Assembly (NCBI RefSeq): GCF_037325665.1
Contig: NC_090250.1
Span: 22,697,416 to 22,761,415 of the forward strand
Direction: 5' to 3'
Source of the DNA: Littorina saxatilis
Taxonomy: Eukaryota; Mollusca; Gastropoda; Littorinimorpha; Littorinidae
DNA: 64,000 bases
Shown: one piece after another, positions 44,527 to 57,800 of the stretch
Layout: the number at the start of each line of letters is the position of its first letter
Position numbering within the stretch: the stretch's first letter is position 1
Position numbers and translations under genes: made by a program
Notes under the pieces: generated by a model
Told to the model about the DNA's origin: nothing
What the model saw: only the letters and a program-made list of their open reading frames with translations
The model's database searches: none

Positions 44527-45497
44527 ACACATACATAGATAACACGATATAGCGGCTAATTCTCTGATGGCACCATATATTGCACCATTTTGCATCTTTG
44601 GTCAAAACGCGTACAAGCCTCTTTGGCGCTTCTTGCCTTCGACTATGTCCCATCAGATTTTGGTTGAGGGGGACAAATGTCCCATTGCCTTTTTCTCCCA
44701 GGCTAAACCCTGAATGACTCATAGTGTTTTCTCCCAGGCTGAACTGTGCGCATGTGGGCTGCACTTTTGTTTTGTGTGTGTGTTGTTGTTGTTGTGGTGG
44801 TTTTTGTTGTTGCAAAAAACCCTGCTTTTTGTGCGTTCGTTCAAGAATGAAGAAAAAGAAAGAAATCCTTGAACATGAATCTGAAATTAGAAAGATTCTG
44901 ACATTTGAGTCCAGCTAGTATACCTCTGACTAATTTCTGACTAACATTCTGTTAGAGCATGTGCCATACAGATTGTTGAACAACTCTTGTTGTATCCAAG
45001 TTTGCAGAGTTTCTTGTTTTTGTTCACACTGATGGAAGTTTAGAAGTTGTAACACTGTGTTAAACTTAGTTGTGGTGCTTCTGTTAATGTATGTTACTGA
45101 TATTGTTGACTGTCTCGTAAGGTTCGTAAGGTTTTCAGTATACATGTAATTGTGTTCCTGAAACATCAATGGTGCTTTGAAACATGTTGATTACCTGTAG
45201 CTTTAGGTAACGTTTTGCTGCTTACAGTTTATTTTGTTATTGCACATAGTAGTGGTAAAACGTTCTGTTTTGTTGAAATGCAAATGGACAAACAAAATAG
45301 CTCCTGTTGTTATGCTGCCTATTGTTTATAAGTGGCTAAATTGTAAAGGAAACAAGGTATATTTTGAGATAACTAATATGATCAAAATAAGTTAAATAGA
45401 AGGTTATAGTCAAGTCAAACTTAATTTACGTTCTTATAACATTAGCATAGTTTAGGGTCTGGTTAAGAGAATTTCCATGCACCATTGAAACCTTTTG
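44150..45497. other. Non-coding stretch
   Basis: A (CA)n run at 44486-44530 and a GTT run near 44780-44815. No exon or mobile element that I can delimit. Confidence 0.6.
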
Positions 45498-45876
45498 ACG
45501 GACACAATAGCCCAGTGGTTTACACGTCGGCCTTGCATGTGGAAGGCCCAGGGTTCAAATCCCGGCCGCGCCTGGTGGGTTAAGGGTGGACATTTTTCCG
45601 ATCTCCCAGGTCAACTGTGCAGACCTGCTAGCGCCTTAGCCCCCTTCTTGTGTACACGCACGCACAAGTCCAAGTACACGTGGAAGAGATCCTGTAATCC
45701 ATGTCAGAGTTCGGTGGGTTATAGAAACACAAATATATCCAACATGTATCCCCTGAAAACGGAGTATGGCTGCGTAAATTGTGTGGGGAAAAAAGCTGTC
45801 ATACATGCAAAAGCCTACTTGTGCAAAGAATGAGAGAGTACATGGGAGTTGCAGCCCATGAACGCAAAAGAAGAAC
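45498..45876 (+). mobile_element. tRNA-derived SINE, same family as 43768
   Basis: The head AGCCCAGTGGTTTACACGTC, B box GGTTCAAATCCCGG, body GTCCAAGTACACGTGGAAGA and tail GGAGTTGCAGCCCATGAACG. Full length but more diverged, without an obvious duplication. Confidence 0.85.
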
Positions 45877-46317
45877 ATTTTTCTTCAGCCTCTTTGGCTT
45901 TAAATAAGGTGCAACTAAGTAAGCATACTTTGATGCATTAGCATGACTACTAAAGTGTAGTGAAAGAGAGAGAGGGAGAGAGAGAGAGAGAACATGTGTG
46001 CAGTGTCTGTATTTGCTTGCTTTGTCAAAGACATGTTTAGGCCAAACAAAAAAAATTTTCTGTTTCTGGTCACCCGACCGACCCTTAATTTCGGCGCCGA
46101 CCCTAAACTTTTTTTTTCCAAACTCAAAAAATTTTCCCATTTGTCCAAGCTCAAGATGTAAGATGTCTCAAGTCTTCTTTTCTGTTTCATCATGGAAATA
46201 TCAGACCAGGTAAACAAAGAAAAACATGTCATACTCTTTCAGTCTTTGTCACAGATTTGTAAATGTGTTGAGTGTCTTGTCTCTATGTATAGTGAATCCA
46301 GTCTCTTTGCGCGATTT

Positions 46318-46630
46318 AAGGGGGCCCGGGTAGCTCAGGTGGTAGAGCACTGGACTTGTGATCGAGAGGTCGCTGGTTCGAATCCGGGCCGGGACGGACA
46401 CGGGTCAACTTTATGTGCAGACCCAGAGACGGTATCCATCTCCCACCCCCGTGTCACCACAATGGCACGTTAAAGATCTTGGTCATTCTACCATAAGTGC
46501 AGATGGCTGATACCACCTAAACACGCAAACATCAAAAAGCCGTGAGGGCGTAAAACTCGAATCGTATAAACCAATTCATGTCCAATATAGGCAATTAAGA
46601 CCTGACGGACAATAAGCCCCTTAAAATTTA
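46318..46630 (+). mobile_element. tRNA-derived SINE with 13-bp target duplication
   Basis: The head GGGTAGCTCAGGTGGTAGAG has anticodon-loop-like GACTTGTGATC and B box GGTTCGAATCC. The body has GACACGGGTCAACTTTATGT. CTTTGCGCGATTT lies on both sides (46305-46317 and 46631-46643). It is the best-preserved copy of the family at 12285 and 37932. Confidence 0.9.
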
Positions 46631-47202
46631 CTTTGCGCGATTTTTAAAGTTAGTTTTATTGGTCTACATTTGGGGGAAAAAAATAAAAATTAAAAAAAAA
46701 AAATCCCTACCTACCTTCCCTATATTTTTTAGCTGTGTTACCAGAAACAGACAATTTTATTTTTTTTTCCTTATATTTGATGTGGGGAGGGAATTATAAT
46801 TGTCTCTTTGAATCGGTAGTAATCTTTCACATAGAAATGAATGGTCTTTTAAAAGTTAAAACTGTTTGTTTGGGAGTAAAAGTCTTAGTCCAAGAGAATA
46901 ACCAGCTTGTTTGTTGTTTTTATATATATTTTTGTTTTTGCCTGTGTTATCATCATGCTCTTTTTCTGCCTACGTTTCATGAGTGTGATTTTACACTTGA
47001 TGTTTGAAGTATTTTCCACCACAAGTAATGGCAGATTTACATGAGAATTAATTTAGGTTTGGCATCTTTATTGATGTTCAATTCGGGATGGATGAAAGAG
47101 ATGATTTTTTGCTTGAAGGGATCATCATGTAGAACCTGGATGCATTGTTCACTTTTATGCTAATTTTGTCAGTAGCAGTACCTGCAAAGATGAACATACA
47201 GT

Positions 47203-47243
47203 GAAACCCTCCTTAAAATGGGGTAACTGGTTCTACTGTATAT
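47203..47243. mobile_element. Very short remnant of the TACAGTGGAACC MITE
   Basis: ACAGTGAAACCCTCCTTAAA and GGTTCTACTGTAT face each other across a few bases. Only the two ends are left. Confidence 0.5.
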
Positions 47244-48360
47244 CTGTGCGAAAGTTCGGGCAGTATGAATACATTTTGATAATGGTAATGATCATAATAA
47301 ACATCATGATGATGAAAGTGATACATTAAATAACATCATAATGAGTACAAGTATGAGTGATATATTAACTGTTGATAAGGGTATACATATGCTTGTGGCT
47401 GTAGTATATAACCCATCAGGGCTATATAAGTGATAAAGACAAGGTAGACATAAAACAGAATCATACATTTTTATTGGTTTCATTATGAAGAGATGATGGA
47501 GACGGGTGGAGACGTGATAATGAAGATAACGGCCATAATACGTATATGTAATAAAACGAGAACGTTTGCAATTATACACTAGTCTTAGAAATGTTAAATT
47601 ACATGCAGTACATTAGAATAATGTGAAAACAGATACTTAGATACTTGTCACTGTCATTCAGCAAATGTTTAGTATATATATCAATACCTAACGTTCTTGC
47701 ATCATATCATGAGATTGGTTAAAATTAGGCCATATCAGAATGTTGTTTGACAATTCAGCAAGTTATTTTGCTTCTGGCCCTCTTGTGTACTTTGGCTTTA
47801 GTCCCCATTAGTTATATGTTCCGAGTGTTTTGAATTTCATTTGTTTATACTTTATTTTATTTTATTTTCTGAACTTTTTTTCATTTTGTTTTGATTTTTA
47901 ACTGGTGGCTTTGGGATTCTGAAGAAAATGAATGTATTTTGCATTGTTTATTAGTTAAACTTTTATCATGAATACCACACACAATGTTTGATAATAGAGG
48001 GTGAAGAAGGAGAACAAAAAGAGTGGGTTCTCAATGCATTAGAAGATGTGCTCAGTTTCATTTTGGTAAAAGTGAGAAAATGATGGACAAGTCTTCACTT
48101 TGAAGTAAATACTTTTTTTGCATTGTTGTAAAAGCACAGGAGATGTAGCTTCTGCTTAAAGTGCTGTCAGTACTGTGATAAATGACCATGCTCTGTTCCT
48201 TTGTCATGTTGTATTCTGAAGGTTTTGTGCTCGAGCATTTTACGTTTTGGTTACATAATCATGTGCCCAATCAAAGGCATATTTGGATTCACATGTACAT
48301 ACAAAACTTATTACGAGTAAACCACTTTTGATCCTGTTATCAGATCTCTTGATATTATCA
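47244..48360. other. AT-rich stretch, nothing recognised
   Basis: No repeats, exons or RNA genes that I can support. Confidence 0.6.
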
Positions 48361-48375
48361 TTCTGAGGTTGTATC

Positions 48376-48419
48376 TGTCTCTATGTCTGTCTGTCTCTGT
48401 CTGTCTGTCTCCCTCTGTG

Positions 48420-48490
<71 letters not shown>
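48376..48490. repeat. (TCTG)n and (CT)n tract
   Basis: A CTGT-rich start followed by about 70 bases of pure CT. Confidence 0.95.
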
Positions 48491-48496
<6 letters not shown>

Positions 48497-49132
48497 CCCA
48501 CCCGACCTCTCAGTAAGCACCAGCTATCCTTTTCTTTCTGTCTTTGGAGTGTGTTCAGTTTCATGAACATATCGTTCAGGATATATGTAATGCAGTGGAG
48601 ATTCGTGGCATGTTGCTGAGTTTATTTTGTGAATATCCAGTTGCAATGCTTTTTATCCATGTGCAATTGCTTTATATCTAAATGAACACGACACGAGTCA
48701 AGTTGTATTGTTATACAAACGTGATTCATGATGCATGATTTGTAGAAAGTTGGGGGGGGAGGGGGTATGGGAGCTGCTATGTTGGGGCCAAACTGTATTT
48801 TACGCAATTATTGTCAAATATTGATATATTTGTATGATTATCTGATTTTAGTGAATAAATGATGGATTTTTTAAATAACGTGTATGTTTTGTGTGTGCAT
48901 TTGCATGGATGTGACTCTTGATGTCTGCGAACACAGGTGTTTTTTCCCGTTTATAATTGTTACTTGCACAATTAGCACCCTTTGTCTTGGTGTGTGTATT
49001 TTGTGGTTTTTTTTTTTACCGGAGATACCTTTTGTTACTGTGACCGTGTAGTATATCAAGGACTCCCTACACAACAGGTGCTTGGCATCTTCAAATAACA
49101 GCAATGAGTATGAAGTATTAATTGCTCCTTAA

Positions 49133-49393
49133 TGGAGTGTGCACGTTAAAGATCCCACGATTGACAAAAGGGTCTTTCCTGGCAAAATTGCTTAGGCACA
49201 GTTAATAATTGTCTACCTATACCCGTGTGACTTGGAATAATAGGCCGTGAAAGGTAAATATGCGCCGAAATGGCTGCAATCTACTGGCCGTATAAAATTT
49301 CATCTTACACGGCATCACTGCAGAGCGCCTAGAACTGTACCCACGGAATATGCGCGATATAAGACTCATTGATTGATTGATTGATTGATTGAT
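49133..49393 (+). mobile_element. SINE 3' part with ATTG tail
   Basis: GTGTGCACGTTAAAGATCCC through CCCGTGTGACTTGGAATAAT matches the body of the SINE at 6117. It goes on to GGAATATGCGCGATATAAG and a GATT tail. The tRNA head is absent. Confidence 0.75.
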
Positions 49394-49483
49394 TAATGAA
49401 GATTTATGCGGTTCTCGGGTTAGCACTGTAATTATTCATTGAACAAACCAAACCATTCTAAAGCTGCAAATGTTAGCATATGT

Positions 49484-49856
49484 GTACCCCCCGCGGGTTA
49501 GGGGGAAGAATTTACCCGATGCTTCCCAGCATGTCGTAAGAGGCGACTAACGGATTCTGTTTCTCCTTTTACCCTTGTTAAGTGTTTCTTGTATAGAATA
49601 TAGTCAATGTTTGTAAAGATTTTAGTCAAGCAGTATGTAAGAAATGTTAAGTCCTTTGTACTGGAAACTTGCATTCTCCCAGTAAGGTAATATATTGTAC
49701 TACGTTGCAAGCCCCTGGAGCAAATTTTTGATTAGTGCTTTTGTGAACAAGAAACAATTGACAAGTGGCTCTATCCCATCTCCCCCCTTTCCCCATCGCG
49801 ATATAACCTTCGTGGTTGAAAACAACGTTAAACACCAAATAAAGAAAGAAAGAAAG
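49484..49856 (+). mobile_element. Retroposon 3' end with AAAG tail, copy 2
   Basis: Longer copy of 13888-14222. It begins CCCCCCGCGGGTTAGGGGG and ends GTTAAACACCAAATAAAG plus AAAG repeats. Confidence 0.75.
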
Positions 49857-51029
49857 CATATGTGTAGCAGTAATTAGCCAAAACCGCTAAGTAGCAAAAA
49901 ACAACAACACAAAAACACACGCTGAAAAAGCAAAAGTGTCCGCCGAAAAAATAAACGGGGGAGGCAAAATGGTTTTGAAAACTGAATTTAATGGCAAACT
50001 TGGAGCTCAGATGACACCAAATTGCACAATTTGGGTTCTTTGGAGACATTTTCCAGGGGGGGCATGCGCCCCAACACCCTGTCAATTTTGATATTACTTA
50101 CAAAATTTCAGCCTTTTTTACTTTTTTCAATTTCCATGCCTGATGTTACAGGTTGTTCCAGAGATTCAAAGTTTTGTCTGTGTCGTACTCATACTTTCAT
50201 AGTTTCTTGTTGCAAATCACATGTTACATCCAGTACTCCTGTTTTGAGCTATGGGATACTGTGTATATAGGGAGGGGGAGGGGGGTGTGTGCTCTATGAG
50301 CGGCTGTCTTGGCTGTCTGTGTGCATGCGTGTTTGTCTGGAAGTGCCTGAGTCATCTATGAGTCTGTGCCTAAGTTTCTGCTTCGGTACTTATTTTCTCC
50401 GAAAAACCCTGAAAACCCTCGAAAACGTCATGAGAAATTTGAAAGATGTGTCCTTAGATCCTGTTTTGTTGACATGTTTGATTGAAATCTAACTTAAATC
50501 TGCAACTTTCACCGTTCATGGCTTTGTTTTCGTGTTCGTGAGAGGATTGACGAAGGTGCAGAAGTATTTGAAGAAAATGAACTCTAAGGCACAAAAACAC
50601 TGAAACCAGACGATGTGAGCGTCATTGTTGTTTTCATTTATTATTTTGACATGGTTTTCTACAGAAAAAAAGATGATCTTCTGGTTGACGTAAACAACAC
50701 GCCGTTTCCTGCCCCATAAATGATGTCCTTTCCTGTTTTGCAATAATACCTACGCAACTGACCTGGATACACCCTTTCCTGTTGGGCAATAATACGGGTG
50801 CGTATCGCTAGCGCTACGTGTCATTTGTGCTACGTGTCATTTGTCCTACGTGTCATTTGTGCTACGTGCCGCTATCGCTACGTTGATTAGTGCTACAAAT
50901 AATTTGTCTATGAGTTGCTATCATTCGTTCATTATCACTACGTGTCGACAGCACTACATCTTTTAGCGCTACGTGTCATTATCACTACGTGTCGAAACCA
51001 CTACTTACTGACGATACTCTCTTTCTCAT

Positions 51030-51585
51030 TTTTGAGTCACTTGAGAAAAAGTGACTCTATGTAATCGGTCAGTGTTAGTCTGTCCGGCCGGCCGTCCGGC
51101 CGGCCGTCCGTAGACACCACCTTAACGTTGGACTTTTCTCGGAAACTATCAAAGCGATCGGGCTCATATTTTGTTTAGTCGTGACCTCCATTGACCTCTA
51201 CACTTTAACGATGGTTTCGTTGACCTTTGACCTTTTTCAAGGTCACAGGTCAGCGTCAAAGGAAATCTTAGACATTTTATATCTTTGACAAAGTTCATCG
51301 GATGTGATTGAAACTTTGTAGGATTATTCTTTACATCAAAGTATTTACATCTGTAGCCTTTTACGAACGTTATCAGAAAAACAAGGGAGATAACTAGCCT
51401 TTTCTGTTCGGCAACACACAACTTAACGTTGGGCTTTTCTCGGAAACTATAAAAGTGACCGGGCTCAAATTTTATGTGAACGTGACTCATTGTGTTGTGA
51501 ATAGCAATTTCTTCCTGTCCATCTGATGCCTCAAATAATATTCAGAACTGCGAAAGTGACTCGATCGAGCGTTTGCTCTTCTTGT
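51030..51585 (+). mobile_element. Interspersed repeat nested in the foldback element
   Basis: It opens TTTGAGTCACTTGAGAAAAA and closes GCGAAAGTGACTCGATCGAG. GGACTTTTCTCGGAAACTAT or a variant occurs twice (51132 and 51431), and CCGGCCGGCCGTCC palindromes stand near 51090. From memory this is a common snail repeat; I cannot verify it. No coding frame. Confidence 0.6.
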
Positions 51586-51776
51586 TTTCTCTCGCTCTCA
51601 CTCCTTCTGGTTTGTGTGTGTGTATGTATGTCTGTTTCAGTGTGTGTGTTTGTGTGTGTGTCTGTCTGTGTGTGTGTATGTGCGTGTGTGTCTGTCTCTC
51701 TCTATCTTTCTCTCTCTCTCTTGCTCACTCGCTGGTTCACTCACTCTGTCTCTCTGTCTCTCTGTCTCTATCTGTC

Positions 51777-51836
<60 letters not shown>

Positions 51837-51870
51837 TGGCCTTAATATAATAAACCATTCTGAGTTCTGA

Positions 51871-51914
<44 letters not shown>

Positions 51915-52063
51915 TCGCTGTACCTCTTTAAACATCGCTCTCTCCTTGTCTCTCCCGCTCTCCTCTCCTATCTCCCCATCTGTCTTTCTGTCTTCTCTCG
52001 CTCTTTCTTTCTCGCTCGCTCTTTCCCCCTCCCCCCTCTCTCCCTTCCCCCTCCCCCCCTCTT

Positions 52064-52100
<37 letters not shown>

Positions 52101-52178
52101 TTATACCGTATATATACATACACGGATGTTTTTCTGTGTGTGAGTTTGTGTGTACGATACCGTGTGTACGTATGCGTT

Positions 52179-52246
<68 letters not shown>

Positions 52247-52480
52247 CTCAGAATGGTTTTGGCCACAGACTCGTATACAAACCACGCAGGATGGGGGAAG
52301 AACAAAATCAAAACAAAACAAACACACACCAACTACATCCATGAAATAAATACGTGGTTAAAAAGAGTGAGAGCGAGAGAGAGAGAGACACACACACACA
52401 CACACACACACAGACAGCCATGCAGACAATATTATATACACACACTCACACGCACACACAAAGGGAAGTGTCTGCCGTTT
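51586..52480. repeat. CT, GT, GA and CA microsatellite cluster
   Basis: Successive tracts of GT, CT (51700-51910), CT again (52066-52097), GT then GA (52180-52244) and CA (52387-52412). All long frames here are artefacts. Confidence 0.93.
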
Positions 52481-52739
52481 GAACATGTAGTAGTGCTATC
52501 GACACGTAGCGCTATCGACACGTAGCGCTACAGTACATTGTTTTTTCAAAAATAGTTATATCGACACGTAGTTCTACTGAGACGTAGTGATAATGGCATG
52601 TGTGCATTGTGGCAATAGCACTACGTGCCGATAGCACTACTGTTTTTGGCAATTTGTGTCGATAGCACTACAGAAAATAGCGCAAACGATACGTAGCACA
52701 AATGACACGTAGCGCTAGCGGGACGCACCGCAATAATAC

Positions 52740-54165
52740 TTACGAAACTTACCAATGTGATTGGAGTTGTCCGCTCCCTCTCTGGGCAAGGGCTGGTTAG
52801 AAAAAAAGGTCGTTTGTATTGCTTATGCCACAACCCTCGTAGCATAAAATTTGATTTGATTTGATTTGATTTGATCTCCCTCTCTCCTCTTCTCAGAGTT
52901 CCGCATAAAATGACAAAAGTGAGTGATGTAAAATCAGCCAGAAATAAATGTTAGGTACGTGCGGGTATATATGACTTCTTCATAACACTAATTTTGCGGC
53001 AATTTCAGGGTGTTTCAATGTACACTGCTTCAAGGTTTTCGATGCACATATATATATACTCGAGTGAGAGAGAAAGATAGAGAGAGAGAGATGCTAAGCG
53101 GGTGTTACGTGTTCAATGTATGATGGACATATGTGACTGATACAATTAACTACCAGAGAACGACAAAGAAGCAACAAGTCGAACAGACGCACCAGCAAAC
53201 ACAAATACTCCAAGCTTGTGCTCATTCTTGTCTTAATTACTTTTATTTTCAATGTCACTATTGAGTTCGTACGTAAATGCGTATGTGTGACAAACATTTC
53301 TTTTTTGTAGGACGTTAAACGTCTGTAAACGTCCAGAAATGGAAAATTAAACACACAGAAAGAATACAAAAATAACCATTGAAAACAAAAAATTTTGGGT
53401 GATGTATTCATATATCTATTTATGGAAGGGATTTAAAAAATAAATGTAACAGTGGTGATGATCATGACTTATACCGGAACTCCTTTCAGGCAAAATTAAA
53501 CTTCTGGTACAACTATGATCACCACAAATTTCCATTTTTTGAACGAATCCGACTAAGAAAACGATTGCACTCAGCTGCGGCCTGCACTTTTAAACTTTTG
53601 AAAACCCTTCCCGAAAATGGAGGGAAAATAAAAAGAAACATGTAATAGATTTACTGCAAATGATTAATACAATGCAATAGCTAACAATCAAAGCAACGTA
53701 ACATTTTACATTATGTTCCCTGTGCACACCATGTCTGTTTCTAACATATTTTTGAACTATCTGATTCATTTGATATCGTAGAAAGAATTCACACTTTACT
53801 ATCTCAACATATACACGATGAACAGTTGAAGAGACAGAAAAGAAACTGCAGACATTGCAACTCGTTTTCAGCTGTCATATACGATATACTACAAATAGAA
53901 CGACAGATCATGTACATTAAGTAATGTAAGTTTTATTTATTATGATGGACTACGGCTGTGCGTTTTACTAATAGTGTTGATTCTCTACGGTCGTTGTGGC
54001 AATTCTGGTAACTATGGAGATATCAATATCACTATTGAACAACTACACGGAAGTTGTGCCACGTCTATGAACATGGTTGAAACAAACATGAGATAATTTA
54101 GAAAGTGCCATGCGGAAAATTGTTTGTTTTACACAGAATGCTTTCACTAAAGCTGCACTTCAACA
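52740..54165. other. AT-rich stretch, nothing recognised
   Basis: A GATTT pentamer run at 52851-52875, a GA run at about 53065-53090 and an imperfect inverted pair around 53465-53525. No gene. Confidence 0.6.
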
Positions 54166-54313
54166 AGATGCCCGGACAACATTTCAACACATCTTATGCA
54201 TGCCAGTGAATAAAAGCTATACATCTAAGAGTAGATAAGAACTCTACCCAAACTATGAATCAGTGAATGAGAGCTCACATGATCATTGAATTAGAGCTCT
54301 ACCGAAATTATGA

Positions 54314-54778
54314 ATGGATCTGTTTATGATTGAAGCATATAAATTCATGCATGGATACTACGATTGCAAGAACCCACTGGAGCTGAATAGTCTGTGTAAT
54401 ACCCGTGGACATCAGTTCAAGCTCAAGAAGAAACAATGCAGAACAGCTCTCCGACAATCTTTCTTCACGAACAGAATCATAGACACATGGAACTCCTTGG
54501 ACAAGAATGTGGTAGAAGCGCCGACAATGAACAGTTTCAAAAATCGCTTGGACAATGCACTGAAAGACTATATGTATAGCCCAAATGTCAGTATGCCTCT
54601 CACTACAAATTCCCACCAGCCAAGAAAAAGTTGATAGAATAGGCTACGGTCAAAAGATCGTGTAGGTTACCTAGCTCAAAGTTAGGCTAGGATAGTAACT
54701 GATCAAAAGATCAGACAAAGGCTCAACAGCCTAAGTACCAGTCTGTCAATATATCATATCATATCATATCATAAGAGC
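54314..54778 (+). mobile_element. 5'-truncated LINE, C-terminal tail
   Basis: An open stretch to 54634 reads RGHQFKLKKKQCRTALRQSF, then FTNRIIDTWNSLDKNVVEAP and MNSFKNRLD. This is the conserved end of CR1/L2/jockey-like proteins and is related to 11899. The 3' end is a CATAT repeat (54750-54772). The upstream portion of the element is missing. Confidence 0.75.
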
Positions 54779-54818
54779 TTTGCACACGTGATACACGGAG
54801 AAGAGCTTAACCAACATA

Positions 54819-57800
54819 GTGGGGCTCCTATGTTGCAAAATCATTCAAATCATGCAACAAACACCAAATTAAGCAAATATGAAGAGTTTTATGTGCTTAA
54901 CAAAACCTGATACAGAGCCATCGCGAAAAATAAAAAATGGGTAGTTTTTAAACAATTTTTCAAAATGGCCGCCAGTGTAAACGATTGGGTATGTTAGGCA
55001 TATTTCACTTTATGTGATTAACAGCAAATTTGGCGTAAATGGACATTTGCTTTTGCTTAACAAAACCTGATACAGAGCCACCGTGAAAAAATTAAGAAAT
55101 CAGTAGTTTTTTTTACAATTTTCAAAATGGCCGCCAATAAAAGGGTATTTAGGCATTTTTGATGCTACAAGACATTCTCTTGCAATAGAAACTAACACAA
55201 ACACATTTTTAAACAAAACAATACATGTATTGTTGGTGCAGAGAATGATTGGACGGTGTGGGTGGCAGGGTTGAAGAATTTGTGGATTACCTAAACTGTG
55301 CAAAAATAAATATATTGCACCAATTTTCATACCAAAATGAAAACATTCATTCCTGTGCTGTTATATTCAATGTATGCTATTGAGGGCACTCAACTTGGCT
55401 AACTGGAACACTTTTAAGATAAAAGGTGGCCTTTACATGGGTTATTTGACCGCCGCCCAAATAAGGGTACCCCCAAAATAAAACTGATAAAAATGTAATG
55501 TATCAACTCAAAAGTCGACTAAAATTCATAATCGCTGTATTTCGAAAACGTTGTTTGTTCTCATGTGTTTACACAACTAGCACATTCCGGCAAGTGTCTA
55601 TACTCAAAAGAAACTTTGGCAGTACTTGAAACAACCATCTGTCATATATACATGCGAAGTCAAAAATATGTGGGATGTAAGTCAACAAACCTGTGGCAGT
55701 TTTTAAAATATTATTTCGTGAAGATTTGAAAGTGTACTCAAACGGTTGAACTACGCCTCGTGCGTAGACACACATTCCTGAAAGTTTCAACGCAACCCAC
55801 TTGGTCATTGCTAAAATACATGGATTTTAGTTGACTTGGGTATCCCTCAAATTTGACACGTATAAACATCTCATCCGTGAGATCGACACATACATCAGTA
55901 GGTACAATGGCACAACACTAGAAATATGCAAGATGGCGAAATAAAACAACCTGTTCTGGATGGATAATCAAGTTGACTTTCTCTTCGTATACAACAGTGA
56001 CCCAGTTGTGCCTCAGGAATTGTCGTCGGCTTTTTAAAAGGTACCCGAAGTTTTTGTCACATCTCTTTGTCACGTCAAGGGTATCCTTATTTTGACGGCG
56101 TAAATGATGATGTTAAAAAAAAATGTGCCAGATAGCGAAGATGCGAGCCTTTAATGGCATAGACAGTTTGAATAAAATGACACAGGAATAAAAGTTTGAG
56201 TTGGGGTATGAAAATGGGTGCAATAATATTTTTGCACAGTTTAGATGCTGACAGTTTTTACAGGCATGCAAGCACATTTGCAGAGAGCTGTGCTCTGCAG
56301 TCCTTCTTAGCAGCATTTGCAGCGTTTTGTTGTACAGCTCTTCTTGCAGGCACACCTCATGAGTTCTCGGCACACGCTGGATACCTCTTGAAAGCTCGTC
56401 CAGAATGACTCCCACTTTCCAGCCTTGAACTGCCAGCCCACAGAGTTTGGAAGTCTAATAGGTAGATGGCTCTTCTCAATCTCATGTCCTGCAGCAGCAC
56501 CTCACTTGTAAGGGGATTATGGTCAATTTGGCAGCTCTTTTTACTGAAGAGGTACCGTCTAGCACTGTTTACACCCAGTACGTTGCTGGTTTTGTCCTAC
56601 AAATGTACACCAAAAAGCTCTTGTGCTGCCCTGTCAGTGGTACTCAGCTTACAAAGAGGAGCAGACAACCTGAAGAAAGTTTGAGTGACGTCTTCAAATG
56701 CTTGCCATACTTCCCAAGCCTTCTGATTCCCCAATACCATTGAAGAACGACATAGTGTCACAGCCTGTAAGGCTATGCAAAATGGGCAGACAGGGTGACT
56801 TCTCTTGGCCAATGGCTTTGGCAATGTGGCGATACACTTCACGAGCAGAAAAAACCGCAACACAGCTGGAATGAGAAGCAGACTGTCTGGCCTCCTCTAC
56901 ATCCATGGTGCAGGAAATCAGCCTGTGGTACCCTTCACACAAAAGATGAAAAGTGACATTTTTATTTGAATGTATTTGAATAATGTTTACTATCTCAGAG
57001 AGTCGGTCAAAGCCGGGTTAGCAAGTCTTCACACAACAGACCAAAATGAAAGAAAATTGTATTTCATGAATTCGTATAATTCTTACTGTTTCAGGTTAAA
57101 AAACAAACAAACACAGTTTCCAGTGACCCAACTGATTCTGGAATCTTTCTGACCGCTACATTTATTCGCTTCAAACAGTCGCTAACAGAATGTTGACCAT
57201 AGTGAGGGTTCGTACGTTAAACCCATCAAATTCACAGAGGTCGCTTACAAATGATGTGCAAACATGTTCCAATTAATACAAATAAAAAAATCTTACTGTT
57301 AAGATGTATTAGGTAACAAACCTTGATACAGTAGTACTAGTGAAATCGGCTCCCTTCTGTGGCACCGGAATAAATGCAGAACGCTTGTTCCCAGGAACCG
57401 GCATGTGGTGTAACTCTTGTATATATCCTGTAAAAATAAAATTCACACCAATGCACGGTCAACTTAAAATAAGCAAAAGGATGAGAAACAAGCAACAAAC
57501 CAAAATTGTAAAACTCAAAGAGCGGTACCTCTTCATTTTTCAAAACCACTTATCTCATTTGATTAGCATACTGTATGCTTTTGTCTGTTACCTACCGTCT
57601 TGGAAAGTTTGATCACAACACTGTAAAGACATGGGGAGTGGAGTGTTTTTATCTCCAGCTGGTCATCCTACTATCTGGCCTACCCTCACTCAGTTTTTGA
57701 CTCTACCCCTCCCCACCTTATGGAAGTCCTTAACGTAGGCAGGACTAATCATTTATCATACCATGAACAATCTCTTTCTCCTCGCCTTTTATTCAAAGTT

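Larger units (their letters stand above)
50796..52729. mobile_element. Foldback element with TACGTGTC repeats and 10-bp target duplication
   Basis: Left end GGGTGCGTATCGCTAGCGCT, right end AGCGCTAGCGGGACGCACC. GCAATAATAC stands on both sides (50786-50795 and 52730-52739). Both arms (to about 51005 and from about 52490) consist of 12-18-base units around GCTACGTGTCATTTGT or GCACTACGTGTCGATA, facing each other. The centre carries another repeat (51030-51585) and CT/GT arrays. A 9-11-bp duplication with long repetitive arms is typical of Mutator-like foldbacks. No transposase remains. Confidence 0.8.

Noticed and set aside
54314-54634. 106-codon open frame as a host gene
   Set aside because: The peptide is the common C-terminal end of LINE proteins and is followed by a LINE-type simple-repeat tail.
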